A stretch of DNA of 64,000 nt, from positions 558,001 through 622,000 of the forward strand of contig OY820914.1 of assembly GCA_963682005.1 (NCBI GenBank), in the 5' to 3' direction. This DNA is from CAIYUC01 sp963682005 (lineage in GTDB: Bacteria > Bacteroidota > Bacteroidia > Bacteroidales > FEN-979). Both the position numbers and the translations under genes were made by a program. The stretch's first letter is position 1. The number at the start of each line of letters is the position of its first letter. This document shows positions 42,749 through 50,843 of this stretch, piece by piece. A model generated the notes under the pieces. It saw only the letters and a program-made list of their open reading frames with translations, ran no database searches and was not told where the DNA came from.

Positions 42749-43111
42749 TCATAAAAGTGGATAAAAGGCATCTGCAATATGGTTGATCGTTTCCTTATCC
42801 TTTACAATCAGGATGGAAATAATGTCGAACCGGACCTCATTCTCAAGCTTCTTTTTCAGCATGTAGCTGTTTGCAGCTCTTATGAGTGCACGCTGTTTCT
42901 CGCGGGTAACAGCTATTTCCGGCTCCCCGAATGCACTGGAGTGTCGTGTTTTTACCTCTGCCACCACAAGGGTTTTCCCATCCATCGCAATGATATCGAT
43001 TTCATGTTTTCCGTTCCGCCAGTTGGTTTCAACCACATTGTACCCTTTTCCTTTAAGGAACTTTACGGCAATTTCCTCGCCTTTCTTCCCTGTTTCATTG
43101 TGTTCTGCCAT
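42749..43111 (-). CDS. YraN/UPF0102 family nuclease-like protein
   Basis: 120 residues of the UPF0102 family, related to Holliday-junction-resolvase-type endonucleases: GKKGEEIAVKFLKGKGYNV, WRNGKHEIDIIAMDGKTLV with the Glu-Asp pair, VVAEVKTRHSSAFGEPE with the E-x-K motif. Suspected DNA-repair or processing role, not established. It stands between the membrane protein and the LD-carboxypeptidase gene. Confidence 0.88.
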   Translation of the reverse strand: MAEHNETGKKGEEIAVKFLKGKGYNVVETNWRNGKHEIDIIAMDGKTLVVAEVKTRHSSAFGEPEIAVTREKQRALIRAANSYMLKKKLENEVRFDIISILIVKDKETINHIADAFYPLL

Positions 43112-43132
43112 ACATCTTTAGTTTGTGAGATG

Positions 43133-43190
43133 GTGAGGTGGTGAACTGGTGATTTTATTCGTCATTTTACTCACCAGTTCACCACCTCAC
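43133..43190. repeat. Perfect 20-bp inverted repeat, possible terminator
   Basis: GTGAGGTGGTGAACTGGTGA (43133-43152) pairs perfectly with 43171-43190 across an 18-nt loop. The arms have an 8-nt GGTGA-based period. It separates YraN from the LD-carboxypeptidase gene. Confidence 0.7.
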
Positions 43191-43201
43191 AAACTCACCA
43201 G

Positions 43202-44101
43202 TTAAAAAATAACCTCCGCTTCCTCTTCTACCCTGAATTTTATCTTCCTTCCAAGGATTAACGCCAGGTTCGATTCGCCATGACCTGCGGGGAAATCAAA
43301 GCAGACCGGGTAGTCGTATTCCGATACAGCTTCTGCAATGATCTCCCGGGCTGTTTTTCCAAACGGGACGGCATTGTCATTCATCCTGTCCATGCCACCA
43401 ACGATCAGTCCCTTGAGATCTTTCAGCTTCCCCGCTCTTTTCAGGTTCATCATCATCCGGTCGATGTGGTATAAATATTCATCCACATCTTCGATGAACA
43501 AGATCATTCCTTTCGTTTCAGTTTCCGACAAACTTCCCATCAGGCTGTATATTATGGAGAGGTTTCCCCCGGTCAGAATGCCTTCCGATAAACCTTGCCT
43601 CGAAAAAGGAGCGGCCGGTAGCCGGTAATTCAGCTTCGCTCCTGATAATGCGCTCCTCATCGTCTGAAGTGAATCGTCCCTGGCATTTTCAGAAGAAATG
43701 TTGAATGGCATGATCCCATGAATTGTCTCAATCCCAAAATGCCTCAGGATATGCGAATGCAGGACGGTAACATCACTGTACCCAACGATCCATTTTGGAT
43801 TATTCAAAAACCCTGAGAAATCAAGCCTGTCGATGATCCTCACTGTGCCATAACCTCCCCGTGCACAAAAAATGGCTTTAATGGAAGGATCGTCCATCAT
43901 CTGCTGAAGATCATCGGTACGTTGTTCATCCGTGCCCGCGAATTGATTCGCCTTATTGAAAATATTCGTTCCCAGCACTGCTTCCCATCCCCATTTCCGG
44001 AACAATTTGAGGCTGGGATGCACTTCGTCAAATGAGATACCCCTGGCCGGAGCCACAATTCCGATCCTGGAGCCTTTACTCAGATAGTCTGGAGTTACCA
44101 T
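43202..44101 (-). CDS. LD-carboxypeptidase, family S66
   Basis: Removes the terminal D-alanine from muropeptide tetrapeptides during peptidoglycan recycling. 299 residues. Nucleophile Ser in WIVGYSDVTVLHSH, Glu in LFIEDVDEYLYHIDRMM, His in FPAGHGESNLAL; FCARGGYGTVRIIDRLD is a family signature. The absence of a signal peptide fits a cytoplasmic recycling enzyme. Confidence 0.92.
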   Translation of the reverse strand: MVTPDYLSKGSRIGIVAPARGISFDEVHPSLKLFRKWGWEAVLGTNIFNKANQFAGTDEQRTDDLQQMMDDPSIKAIFCARGGYGTVRIIDRLDFSGFLNNPKWIVGYSDVTVLHSHILRHFGIETIHGIMPFNISSENARDDSLQTMRSALSGAKLNYRLPAAPFSRQGLSEGILTGGNLSIIYSLMGSLSETETKGMILFIEDVDEYLYHIDRMMMNLKRAGKLKDLKGLIVGGMDRMNDNAVPFGKTAREIIAEAVSEYDYPVCFDFPAGHGESNLALILGRKIKFRVEEEAEVIF

Positions 44102-44109
44102 ATGTTAAC

Positions 44110-44199
44110 AGCTTCGGGCTACGGGCCACGAGTATTTTTTTACGGGTTTATCCGGATCACCTACACCATGGAGCCCGCAGCCCGAATCCCGCAGCCCGT
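44110..44199. repeat. Heptamer inverted element upstream of metG
   Basis: Left arm AGCTTCG, GGCTACG, GGCCACG (44110-44130); right arm AGCCCGC, AGCCCGA, ATCCCGC, AGCCCGT (44172-44199). The arms are complementary in type, so a hairpin can form, and the right arm runs into a T tract. The same design is found inside lnt. Confidence 0.75.
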
Positions 44200-44206
44200 T
44201 TTTTTT

Positions 44207-44214
44207 TATCTTTG
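44207..44214 (+). promoter_or_regulatory. Probable -7 box TATCTTTG for metG
   Basis: Exact TAnnTTTG match ending 20 nt before the metG ATG, directly after the T tract of the heptamer element. Confidence 0.55.
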
Positions 44215-44233
44215 CCGAAATTAATTCATTTCT

Positions 44234-46288
44234 ATGGAAAATCTGCACCCGTTAAAAAAATTTAAACGGTTTCTTGTGACTTCAGCTCTTCCCTATGCAA
44301 ATGGTCCGGTTCATATCGGTCATCTTGCCGGGGTATATGTTCCGGCCGATATCTATGTTCGTTTCCTCCGGATGAATGACGAGGATGTTATTTTCATTGG
44401 CGGATCGGATGAACACGGGGTTCCTATTACAATTAAAGCGTTGCAGCAGGGCGTTTCCCCACAGGAAATCGTGGATAAATACCATGGAATGATAAAGAAT
44501 GCATTCCGGGAGTTCGGGATCTCATTCGACATTTATTCCCGCACATCGAATAAGGTGCACCATGAAACAGCTTCGGCCTTTTTCAGGAAGATGTATGATG
44601 CGGGACAGTTCATTGAAAAGGTCTCGCTCCAATACTATGATGAGGCGACCGGTCATTTCCTCGCCGACCGCTATATCATCGGCACCTGCCCGCATTGCGG
44701 GAATGAAAATGCTTACGGCGATCAGTGCGAAAATTGTGGCACTTCACTGAATGCCACTGACCTGATCAACCCGAAGTCTGTCCTTAGCGGTAACGCCCCG
44801 GTGATGCGTGAAACCAAACACTGGTTCCTTCCGCTGGATCAGTATGAGCCCTGGCTCAAGGAATGGATCCTCGAAGGTCATAAGGACGACTGGAAATCCA
44901 ATGTTTACGGACAGTGCAAGTCTTGGCTGGATCAGGGGCTTCAGCCCCGTGCCGTAACCCGTGACCTGGACTGGGGTGTAAAAGTTCCGGTGGAAGGAAC
45001 TGACGGCAAAGTCTTATACGTCTGGTTTGACGCCCCGATCGGCTACATCTCCGCCACAAAAGAACTGACCCCGGAGTGGGAAAAATACTGGAAAGACCCC
45101 GAAACCAAATTGGTCCATTTCATCGGGAAAGACAACATCGTTTTCCATTGCATCATCTTCCCGGCCATGCTCAAAGCGGAAGGAACATTCATTCTTCCGG
45201 ACAATGTGCCCGCGAATGAGTTCCTCAATCTTGAAAGCGACAAGATTTCCACTTCTCGCAACTGGGCTGTCTGGCTCCATGAATACCTGGTTGATTTTCC
45301 GGGAAAACAGGATGTGTTGCGGTATGTGCTCACCTCGAACGCCCCGGAGGCAAAAGACAATGATTTTACCTGGAAGGATTTTCAGGCCAAGAACAACAAC
45401 GAACTGGTGGCAATTTTCGGGAATTTCGTGAACCGGACGCTGATCCTGACCCAGAAGTACTTCAACTCCACCGTTCCGGCAACAGGCGATTTGAGTGAAC
45501 GTGATCAGCAGACCATCGCAGAGATGAAGCTTTTCCCCGGCAGGATCGCTGCAAGCCTCCACAACTACCGTTTCCGTGAAGCATTGAGCGAGATGATGAA
45601 TCTCGCCCGCCTTGGCAACAAGTACCTTACCGACTGTGAGCCCTGGAAGATATTCACGACTGATCCGGCCCGGGTTGGAACGGTATTGAATATTTCATTG
45701 CAGATCTGTGCTGAACTGGCCATTCTTTCTGAGCCATTCCTTCCGTTTTCTGCAGGAAAAATAAGAGAAATGTTACATCTGGAGCAATTGAAATGGAAGG
45801 ATGCTGAGCTTGGAACCTGGCTTATAACGGGCCATCAGCTCGGAAATCCTGCCCTTTTGTTTGAGAAGATCGATGATGACCAGATCACGGCCCAGGTGAA
45901 CAGGCTGCTTGATACAAAAAAAGCCAATGAAGCAAAAGGGATCGAGCTGAAACCGGCAAAACCGGGCATCGATTTTGAAGATTTCTCGAAGATGGACATC
46001 CGCACAGGTACGATCCTTGAAGCTGAAAAAGTTGCCAAAACGAAAAAACTCCTGAAACTGAAGATCGATACCGGCATCGATGTGCGCACTGTTGTATCAG
46101 GCATCGCCGAATATTTCGAACCGGAACAGATCATAGGCAAACGTGTGTCGATCCTTGTCAATCTCGCACCCAGGAACCTGAAAGGTATTGAATCGAAAGG
46201 CATGATCCTGATGGCGGAAAACCCGGACGGGAAACTTTTCTTCGTCACCCCCGACGAAGGAACTGTAAATGGGAGCGATATTAAATAA
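44234..46288 (+). CDS. metG: Methionyl-tRNA synthetase
   Basis: Class I synthetase charging tRNA-Met, 684 residues. Rossmann fold with HIGH (LPYANGPVHIGHLAGVYVPA) and the KMSKS equivalent KISTS (LESDKISTSRNWAVW). A zinc knuckle with four Cys is present (CPHCGNENAYGDQCENCG). The C-terminal extension is an EMAP-II/Trbp111-like tRNA-binding OB fold (FEDFSKMDIRTGTILEAEKV, MILMAENPDGKLFFV), as in dimeric MetRS. Single gene. Confidence 0.97.
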   Translation: MENLHPLKKFKRFLVTSALPYANGPVHIGHLAGVYVPADIYVRFLRMNDEDVIFIGGSDEHGVPITIKALQQGVSPQEIVDKYHGMIKNAFREFGISFDIYSRTSNKVHHETASAFFRKMYDAGQFIEKVSLQYYDEATGHFLADRYIIGTCPHCGNENAYGDQCENCGTSLNATDLINPKSVLSGNAPVMRETKHWFLPLDQYEPWLKEWILEGHKDDWKSNVYGQCKSWLDQGLQPRAVTRDLDWGVKVPVEGTDGKVLYVWFDAPIGYISATKELTPEWEKYWKDPETKLVHFIGKDNIVFHCIIFPAMLKAEGTFILPDNVPANEFLNLESDKISTSRNWAVWLHEYLVDFPGKQDVLRYVLTSNAPEAKDNDFTWKDFQAKNNNELVAIFGNFVNRTLILTQKYFNSTVPATGDLSERDQQTIAEMKLFPGRIAASLHNYRFREALSEMMNLARLGNKYLTDCEPWKIFTTDPARVGTVLNISLQICAELAILSEPFLPFSAGKIREMLHLEQLKWKDAELGTWLITGHQLGNPALLFEKIDDDQITAQVNRLLDTKKANEAKGIELKPAKPGIDFEDFSKMDIRTGTILEAEKVAKTKKLLKLKIDTGIDVRTVVSGIAEYFEPEQIIGKRVSILVNLAPRNLKGIESKGMILMAENPDGKLFFVTPDEGTVNGSDIK

Positions 46289-46465
46289 GCTACAAGTCAC
46301 GGGCTTTCTAATTGCCGTCATTCCCGCGAAAGCGGGAACAGGCTGCAAGCTGCAAGCTGCAGGCTTCCAGCTAAGGACTTCTATATTTTCTATTATCTAT
46401 TATCTATTATCTATCTTCTGACCTCTGACCTCTGACCTCTGACCTCTGACATCAGACTGCCGACT
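46288..46465. repeat. Composite heptamer element with CCCGCGAAAGCGGG hairpin
   Basis: A short heptamer run (AGCTACA, AGTCACG, GGCTTTC) leads into a CGTCATTCCCGCG-type hairpin at 46316-46338. From 46341 to 46466 eighteen units follow in unbroken 7-nt register while the motif changes: GGCTGCA, AGCTGCA x2, GGCTTCC, AGCTAAG, GACTTCT, ATATTTT, CTATTAT x3, CTATCTT, CTGACCT x4, CTGACAT, CAGACTG, CCGACTG. Lies between convergent metG and the FNR-like gene. Confidence 0.88.
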
Positions 46466-46470
46466 GCTTA

Positions 46471-47172
46471 TCACCCCTTCCTGCTGATCTGCTCCAGCAG
46501 TTCCATTTTCAGGATCTCCATCATCCGGCCTTTGATCTCGATGATCCCCTCTTCCTTGAATTTTAGCAGAACCCTTGTAGCACTTTCCCTGGAAACCCCG
46601 ATGAGGTCTGCAAACTCTTTCCTGGTAAAGGGTAAGCAGAATTCATTCGATTCGTAAACGATCCGTCCGAAATAAAGGATCGCATCCGCCACCCGGCCAT
46701 ATATCCTCTTCTGGCTCTGGTTGATGAACCGATGAAAATTGTTCAGGCTGTCTCTGCTAACGGAAACCAGGATCTCGTATGCAAATTGTCCGTTTTTCTT
46801 GATCAGGTTGTTGAACACATTGATGTCGATATAACAGACCTTCACGTTATCGAGTGCAGAATATGAATAATGATTGATCCTGTCGCCAAACAGGGATGGC
46901 AGCCCAAGGTACGTATGCTGCTTGACAATGGATAGGATCTGTTCACGGTCAGGGGAGGGTTTCACAAATTCCTTGACAAGCCCCGTCTTCAGATAAATGA
47001 TATGCGAGGTAAGCGATCCTTCATGAAGTATGATCTCTCCTTTCTTGACCTGGCTTTCACGGCTGTTGAAATTGATCTGGTCAAGTTCACTTTTACTCAG
47101 GATGGCGGCAGCACAGGATTTGTCCTTACAGTCATGACATGTTTGCTTGGTAATCGTATAGTCTGAGAACAT
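46471..47172 (-). CDS. Crp/Fnr family regulator with candidate Fe-S cysteines
   Basis: 233 residues. A cyclic-nucleotide-binding-like beta barrel (GEIILHEGSLTSHIIYLKTG, EQILSIVKQHTYLGLPSLFG) precedes a C-terminal helix-turn-helix (RKEFADLIGVSRESATRVLL, KEEGIIEIKGRMMEI). N-terminal CHDCKDKSC gives Cys12, Cys15 and Cys20; a fourth, Cys113 (NVKVCYIDIN), lies where FNR has its central ligand. This pattern suggests an oxygen- or redox-sensitive [4Fe-4S] cluster, although the CxxC-x4-C spacing differs from E. coli FNR. It is divergent from the NifX/PLP/Hdr gene run, and CRP/FNR-type palindromes lie within that run, so it is the obvious candidate regulator. Confidence 0.88.
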   Translation of the reverse strand: MFSDYTITKQTCHDCKDKSCAAAILSKSELDQINFNSRESQVKKGEIILHEGSLTSHIIYLKTGLVKEFVKPSPDREQILSIVKQHTYLGLPSLFGDRINHYSYSALDNVKVCYIDINVFNNLIKKNGQFAYEILVSVSRDSLNNFHRFINQSQKRIYGRVADAILYFGRIVYESNEFCLPFTRKEFADLIGVSRESATRVLLKFKEEGIIEIKGRMMEILKMELLEQISRKG

Positions 47173-47244
47173 TTTGCATTTTTAACTCCGTTGCCCGGAT
47201 GAATAACTTATGCAAAATTGCAAAAAATAATCATACCTTTTTGT

Positions 47245-47347
47245 GCTTTATATCACTTTATTTTAATAGCCTTATCACATTTTTTATACTAGTATATCAC
47301 TTAATATATTATCTATATATCACTTTTCCATATACTTATAATCACAA
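47245..47347. promoter_or_regulatory. AT-rich divergent control region with repeated ATATCACTT half-sites
   Basis: Between the FNR-like gene and the NifX-like gene the motif TATCAC recurs at least five times (about 47251, 47273, 47295, 47319, 47341 as AATCACAA). TGTGCTTTATATCACT near 47242 resembles a degenerate TGTGA-N6-TCACA operator. Consistent with autoregulation and control of the divergent operon. Confidence 0.5.
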
Positions 47348-47378
47348 CGATAGATGATCCCCGCCTGCCCGGACTCAG

Positions 47379-47386
47379 TACTTTTG
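47379..47386 (+). promoter_or_regulatory. Probable -7 box TACTTTTG
   Basis: Exact TAnnTTTG match 39 nt before the ATG at 47425; no clear -33 element, consistent with an activator-dependent promoter. Confidence 0.45.
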
Positions 47387-47424
47387 TATCAGTTATGGTA
47401 ATTATTTACCTATTTAAATAATTG

Positions 47425-47772
47425 ATGGCTATGAAAATTGCATTCCCGACCGATGACGGGTTAATGATCGCTGAAGAATTCAACCAGGCAAAAGGTTTTC
47501 TCATACTTACAGTTGAGTTGGGAGAGATCGAACAACAGGAAATGAGGTGGAATACCAGCATCGACCCCTTGCAAAACGGATTCGGATCCTTCGCAAATCT
47601 TGATGGTTGCGACATCCTGATCGTACGCGAGATTCCGGAAAATTCCAGGGATTTCCTTACAGGAAAAGGCATAGAGGTGAACCGGACCAATGAGTTGATC
47701 ATCACAAAATCGATCATAAAATTCATTGACAGTTCCCTGAGGGAAAAGGCAAACAGCTGCTGCTGCCCCTGA
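47425..47772 (+). CDS. NifX/dinitrogenase-cofactor-family-like small protein
   Basis: About 115 residues; ATG at 47425 or 47431 (MKIAFPTDDG). The fold is that of the NifX/NafY/MTH1175 family: MKIAFPTDDGLMIAEEFNQA at the start, CDILIVREI and FLTGKGIEVNRT later. The members bind Fe-S or FeMo-cofactor-like clusters in the few known cases; no nif genes are seen here. The C-terminal NSCCCP cysteine cluster is unusual. A second homologue ends the same gene run (56733-57095), so both probably serve the Hdr-like complex. Confidence 0.75.
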   Translation: MAMKIAFPTDDGLMIAEEFNQAKGFLILTVELGEIEQQEMRWNTSIDPLQNGFGSFANLDGCDILIVREIPENSRDFLTGKGIEVNRTNELIITKSIIKFIDSSLREKANSCCCP

Positions 47773-47840
47773 GATTACCGTCTTTCTTCCTGATATTGAA
47801 TGTTTGCTAAGAAAATTATCTCCTTTACTGAGAAAAAATT

Positions 47841-49331
47841 ATGCTTTTACTTGACCGGAAAATTGTAACCCTTGAAAAATATTTCCAAAAATACCGGGAG
47901 AACACGATTGGCAATGATCACCGCTTTTTAACTCCGTTCGGGTATAAAAGAATGATCTATGCAGATTGGATCGCCAGCGGCAGGCTTTATAATCCGATTG
48001 AAAAACAATTGACTTATACCATTGGGCCTTTCGTGGGCAATACCCATACCGAAACCAGCGAGAACGGCAAACGGATGACCCAGGCTTACCACATGGCCCA
48101 TGAGAAGATCAAGAACCATGTTAATGCCGGGCCAGATGATGTGATCCTGACTACCGGCTTCGGGATGACAGGTGCCATTGTAAAATTTCAGCGTATCCTT
48201 GGATTAAAGACCTGTGGAGAGATTTCCCATCGTACTTGCCTGAAAGAAGCCGACAGGCCTGTAATATTCGTGACTCACATGGAGCATCATTCCAACCAGA
48301 CCACGTGGTATGAAACCTCCGCTGATGTTGTCGTGATCGAACCGGGGAAGGATATGCTGGTCGACCTTAACAGGCTGGAGGATACCTTGAAAAAATACAA
48401 AGACCGGAAACGAAAAATCGGTTCATTTACGGCTTGCTCCAACGTGACCGGTATCCGGACTCCTTATCATAAAATGGCAAGAATGATGCACGAGCATGGC
48501 GGACTTGCATTTATTGACTTCGCTGCCTCTGCACCTTATGATGAAATAAATCTTCACCCCCAGGACCCTTTTGAGAAGATCGACGGGATGTTCTTCTCCC
48601 CGCATAAATTCCTTGGCGGACCGGGGGCATCAGGCGTACTGATTTTCGACTCGGGCCTTTACAATAACAAAGTGCCTGACCAGCCCGGGGGTGGTACGGT
48701 CGACTGGACAAACCCCTGGGGCGAATACAAGTATATCGACAACATCGAAACCCGTGAAGATGGAGGAACCCCGGGCTTCCTGCAGGCAATACGAACGGCC
48801 CTCGCCCTGGAACTTAAAAACCAGATGAATGTTGCGAATATCCATGATCGCGAAAAACAACTGATAACCCTGGCATTCCGTGAACTTCAATCAGTACCCG
48901 ACATCCAGATCCTGGCTGGTCATGTGCAGGACCGGCTTGGCGTGATTTCCTTCTATATCCCGTCCATTCACTACAACCTGATCGTGAAACTGCTTAGCGA
49001 CCGGTTTGGGATCCAGGTAAGAGGCGGCTGTGCCTGTGCCGGTACATATGGCCATTACCTTCTTGATGTCAGCTACACAAAGTCGAAAAGCATTACGGAG
49101 AAGATCAATCATGGCGATCTCTCCGAAAAACCAGGATGGGTAAGGCTTTCTCTCCATCCAACCATGACGGATGATGAAATAAGATTCATTGCCGATGCAT
49201 TGAAACAAATCCGGAAACATCATCAGCTATGGAGCCAGGATTATTTCTATAACAAACACACGAATGAATTCAGTCACAAGCTTGAAACCCCCGGGAACAA
49301 TACCGTTAACGAGTGGTTCCGCCTGAAATGA
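47841..49331 (+). CDS. Class V aminotransferase / cysteine-desulfurase-like PLP enzyme
   Basis: 496 residues. PLP lysine Lys256 in FFSPHKFLGGPGASG, cofactor-binding FIDFAASAPYDE, HMEHHSNQTTWYE, and a Cys-containing loop RGGCACAGTYGHYL (Cys397, Cys399) where SufS-type desulfurases have their catalytic Cys. It probably releases sulfur from cysteine or a related thiol as persulfide that could be passed to TusA. A different class V reaction (for example isopenicillin-epimerase-like) is not excluded. Next come DsrE, TusA and the Hdr genes. Confidence 0.8.
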   Translation: MLLLDRKIVTLEKYFQKYRENTIGNDHRFLTPFGYKRMIYADWIASGRLYNPIEKQLTYTIGPFVGNTHTETSENGKRMTQAYHMAHEKIKNHVNAGPDDVILTTGFGMTGAIVKFQRILGLKTCGEISHRTCLKEADRPVIFVTHMEHHSNQTTWYETSADVVVIEPGKDMLVDLNRLEDTLKKYKDRKRKIGSFTACSNVTGIRTPYHKMARMMHEHGGLAFIDFAASAPYDEINLHPQDPFEKIDGMFFSPHKFLGGPGASGVLIFDSGLYNNKVPDQPGGGTVDWTNPWGEYKYIDNIETREDGGTPGFLQAIRTALALELKNQMNVANIHDREKQLITLAFRELQSVPDIQILAGHVQDRLGVISFYIPSIHYNLIVKLLSDRFGIQVRGGCACAGTYGHYLLDVSYTKSKSITEKINHGDLSEKPGWVRLSLHPTMTDDEIRFIADALKQIRKHHQLWSQDYFYNKHTNEFSHKLETPGNNTVNEWFRLK

Positions 49332-49353
49332 CACTATGGTGCCTTTCTTCATT

Positions 49354-49371
49354 TTGTGATAAATATCACAA
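49354..49371. promoter_or_regulatory. CRP/FNR-type operator 1
   Basis: TTGTGATAAATATCACAA, which contains TGTGA-N6-TCACA with identical half-sites, the consensus spacing for the family. It is centred about 60 nt upstream of the putative -7 box at 49425, a position typical of an activator site. Confidence 0.75.
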
Positions 49372-49377
49372 TTCCAC

Positions 49378-49393
49378 TTGTGATGAATCACAA
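49378..49393. promoter_or_regulatory. CRP/FNR-type operator 2
   Basis: TTGTGATGAATCACAA: the same half-sites as operator 1 but with 4 nt between the TGTGA and TCACA cores, centre-to-centre 23 nt from operator 1 (about two helical turns). A further ATATCAC half-site follows near 49397. Confidence 0.7.
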
Positions 49394-49424
49394 TAATATC
49401 ACCTGACCCGATTGAACACCAAAC

Positions 49425-49432
49425 TATCTTTG
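49425..49432 (+). promoter_or_regulatory. Probable -7 box TATCTTTG for the DsrE-TusA-Hdr operon
   Basis: Exact TAnnTTTG match 47 nt before the DsrE-like ATG. The two operators lie about 40-70 nt further upstream, placing them at roughly -53 and -75 from a start around 49439, suggesting activation by the nearby FNR-like protein. Confidence 0.6.
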
Positions 49433-49478
49433 CAGCACTCAATATTCACATATCTATATATATAATAACACCTTTAAT

Positions 49479-50024
49479 ATGATCACAGACATTGATAAAC
49501 AGCTCGGCGAACTAAAAACACAAGTCTCCAGGCTTGAAGCCGGAACAAAAGACCAACTATCGATGGTTGTCTTCTCCGGCGATCTTGATAAAATACTTGC
49601 CGCCATGATCATTTCAACAGGGGCTGCAGCGTATGACATGAAAGTCAAGCTCTTCTTTACGTTCTGGGCCATTTCTGCACTTCGCGACCCGAAGAAAAAT
49701 GGCAAAGGAAAGAATCTGGTCGAGAAGATGTTCGGCTTTATGCTTCCCAGGGGCAGCAATAAGGTGGCCCTTTCGAAGATGAACATGGCCGGGATGGGAA
49801 AAGCGATGATCAAGGGGATCATGAAAAAACACGGGGTTCCTTCGCTGGAAGAGTTGATCCGTACCGCAGGTGAGTTAGGTGTTGAGATAAACATCTGTGA
49901 AATGTCGATGAACCTGATGGGATTCAAAAAAGAAGAAATGATCGATTATCCCAACATGACCATCTGTGGTGTCGCCACATTTTTATCAGATGCACAGGAG
50001 AGTAAAATTCAATTATTTATTTAA
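49479..50024 (+). CDS. DsrE-family sulfur-carrier-like protein
   Basis: 181 residues of the DsrE/DsrF/DsrH-like fold, DsrE2 branch: LSMVVFSGDLDKILAAMIIS, AYDMKVKLFFTFWAISALRD, LGVEINICEMSMNLMGF. Cys140 and Cys163 (MTICGVATFL) are candidate persulfide carriers. The long coiled N terminus KQLGELKTQVSRLEAG resembles DsrE2 proteins with oligomerisation helices. DsrE2-TusA pairs transfer sulfane sulfur in sulfur-oxidising Hdr systems; here both lie directly before Hdr-type genes. First gene after the double operator. Confidence 0.85.
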   Translation: MITDIDKQLGELKTQVSRLEAGTKDQLSMVVFSGDLDKILAAMIISTGAAAYDMKVKLFFTFWAISALRDPKKNGKGKNLVEKMFGFMLPRGSNKVALSKMNMAGMGKAMIKGIMKKHGVPSLEELIRTAGELGVEINICEMSMNLMGFKKEEMIDYPNMTICGVATFLSDAQESKIQLFI

Positions 50025-50035
50025 TACATAAAACA

Positions 50036-50287
50036 ATGACTACTGACGAACTGAAAAGCGTAAAATCGAATAAAATCGTTGATGCCCGTGGAACAGCCTG
50101 TCCCGGCCCTTTATTGGCAGCCAAGAAAGCGATCGGCGAGATCGAATCAGGCGACATTATGGAGATTTACTCTTCCGATGAAGGAACAAAAAATGATATT
50201 CCAAAGTGGTGCCAGAAAATGACCCATGATTTCCTTGGAATTGTTGAAGAAGACAGCTATTCCAGGCTGTTCATGAAAAAAGCATAG
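50036..50287 (+). CDS. tusA: TusA-family sulfur carrier
   Basis: 83 residues of the SirA/TusA family with the Cys-Pro-x-Pro signature (VDARGTACPGPLLAAKK, Cys22-Pro23) that holds a persulfide. It lies 11 nt after the DsrE-like gene. TusA hands sulfur to tRNA thiolation or to DsrE-type carriers; beside DsrE2, a desulfurase and Hdr genes it is likely part of this sulfur relay. The ~150 nt before the next ATG contain a CCTTTGTGCCCTCCGTGAAT-type dispersed repeat. Confidence 0.88.
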   Translation: MTTDELKSVKSNKIVDARGTACPGPLLAAKKAIGEIESGDIMEIYSSDEGTKNDIPKWCQKMTHDFLGIVEEDSYSRLFMKKA

Positions 50288-50444
50288 TAATTTTCATTTC
50301 ATTGCTTACACCGGGTAAATTCGGAAATCCTTTGTGCCCTCCGTGAATCCCATGTGTCCTTTGTGGTTTTTATTTTTTATTTAAGCCTTGTTTGAGATCT
50401 TTTGTAATTCGATCTCCGGCTATAGAATTGTTAAAAATTTAACT

Positions 50445-50843
50445 ATGGAAAACCGACCCAAACGCCCAAAGATCCTTGTCTTTTCCACCGATAAGATCTC
50501 TGATCCAGGCATTGACCAGGCAGGACTGAGAAAGATCCACTACTCACCCAGTGTTTACACCATCAGCCTCCCCTGCTCCTCCGGGATAAAACCCCGATGG
50601 ATCCTGCATGCCTTTGAACAGGGTTTCGATGGCGTTTTCATCGCAGCCGACGGACATGAATGTTCTTACAGCCCGAAATGTCCCGACTTCACCAACAGGA
50701 TCATCGAAGAGTCGCAGCGACTTATGAAGGAAAATAACATCAACCCGAAAAGGATCAGGATGGCCGCGATCTGCTCTGTATGTGCAGAACCTTTTGCCGG
50801 CCATATGGCCAATTTTAGTAAAATTTTATCAGAACTCGAATGA
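50445..50843 (+). CDS. MvhD/hydrogenase iron-sulfur-subunit-like protein
   Basis: 132 residues from ATG 50445. Family feature: RWILHAFEQGFDGVFIAADG. Cysteines Cys44 (SLPCSSGIKP), Cys73 and Cys79 (GHECSYSPKCPDF), Cys110 and Cys113 (AAICSVCAEPF) form the cluster ligands typical of MvhD, which passes electrons to HdrA with a [2Fe-2S] centre. In Qmo this unit is fused to QmoB; here it is separate. Its stop overlaps the next start by 4 nt (ATGA), so the two are translationally coupled. Confidence 0.87.
   Translation: MENRPKRPKILVFSTDKISDPGIDQAGLRKIHYSPSVYTISLPCSSGIKPRWILHAFEQGFDGVFIAADGHECSYSPKCPDFTNRIIEESQRLMKENNINPKRIRMAAICSVCAEPFAGHMANFSKILSELE

Noticed and set aside
44110..44199. Riboswitch or T-box leader of metG
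   Set aside because: The sequence is explained by heptamer arms; no specifier loop or T-box motif is visible.
46288..46465. CRISPR array
   Set aside because: Units are contiguous 7-mers with no spacers, no long conserved repeat and no cas genes nearby.
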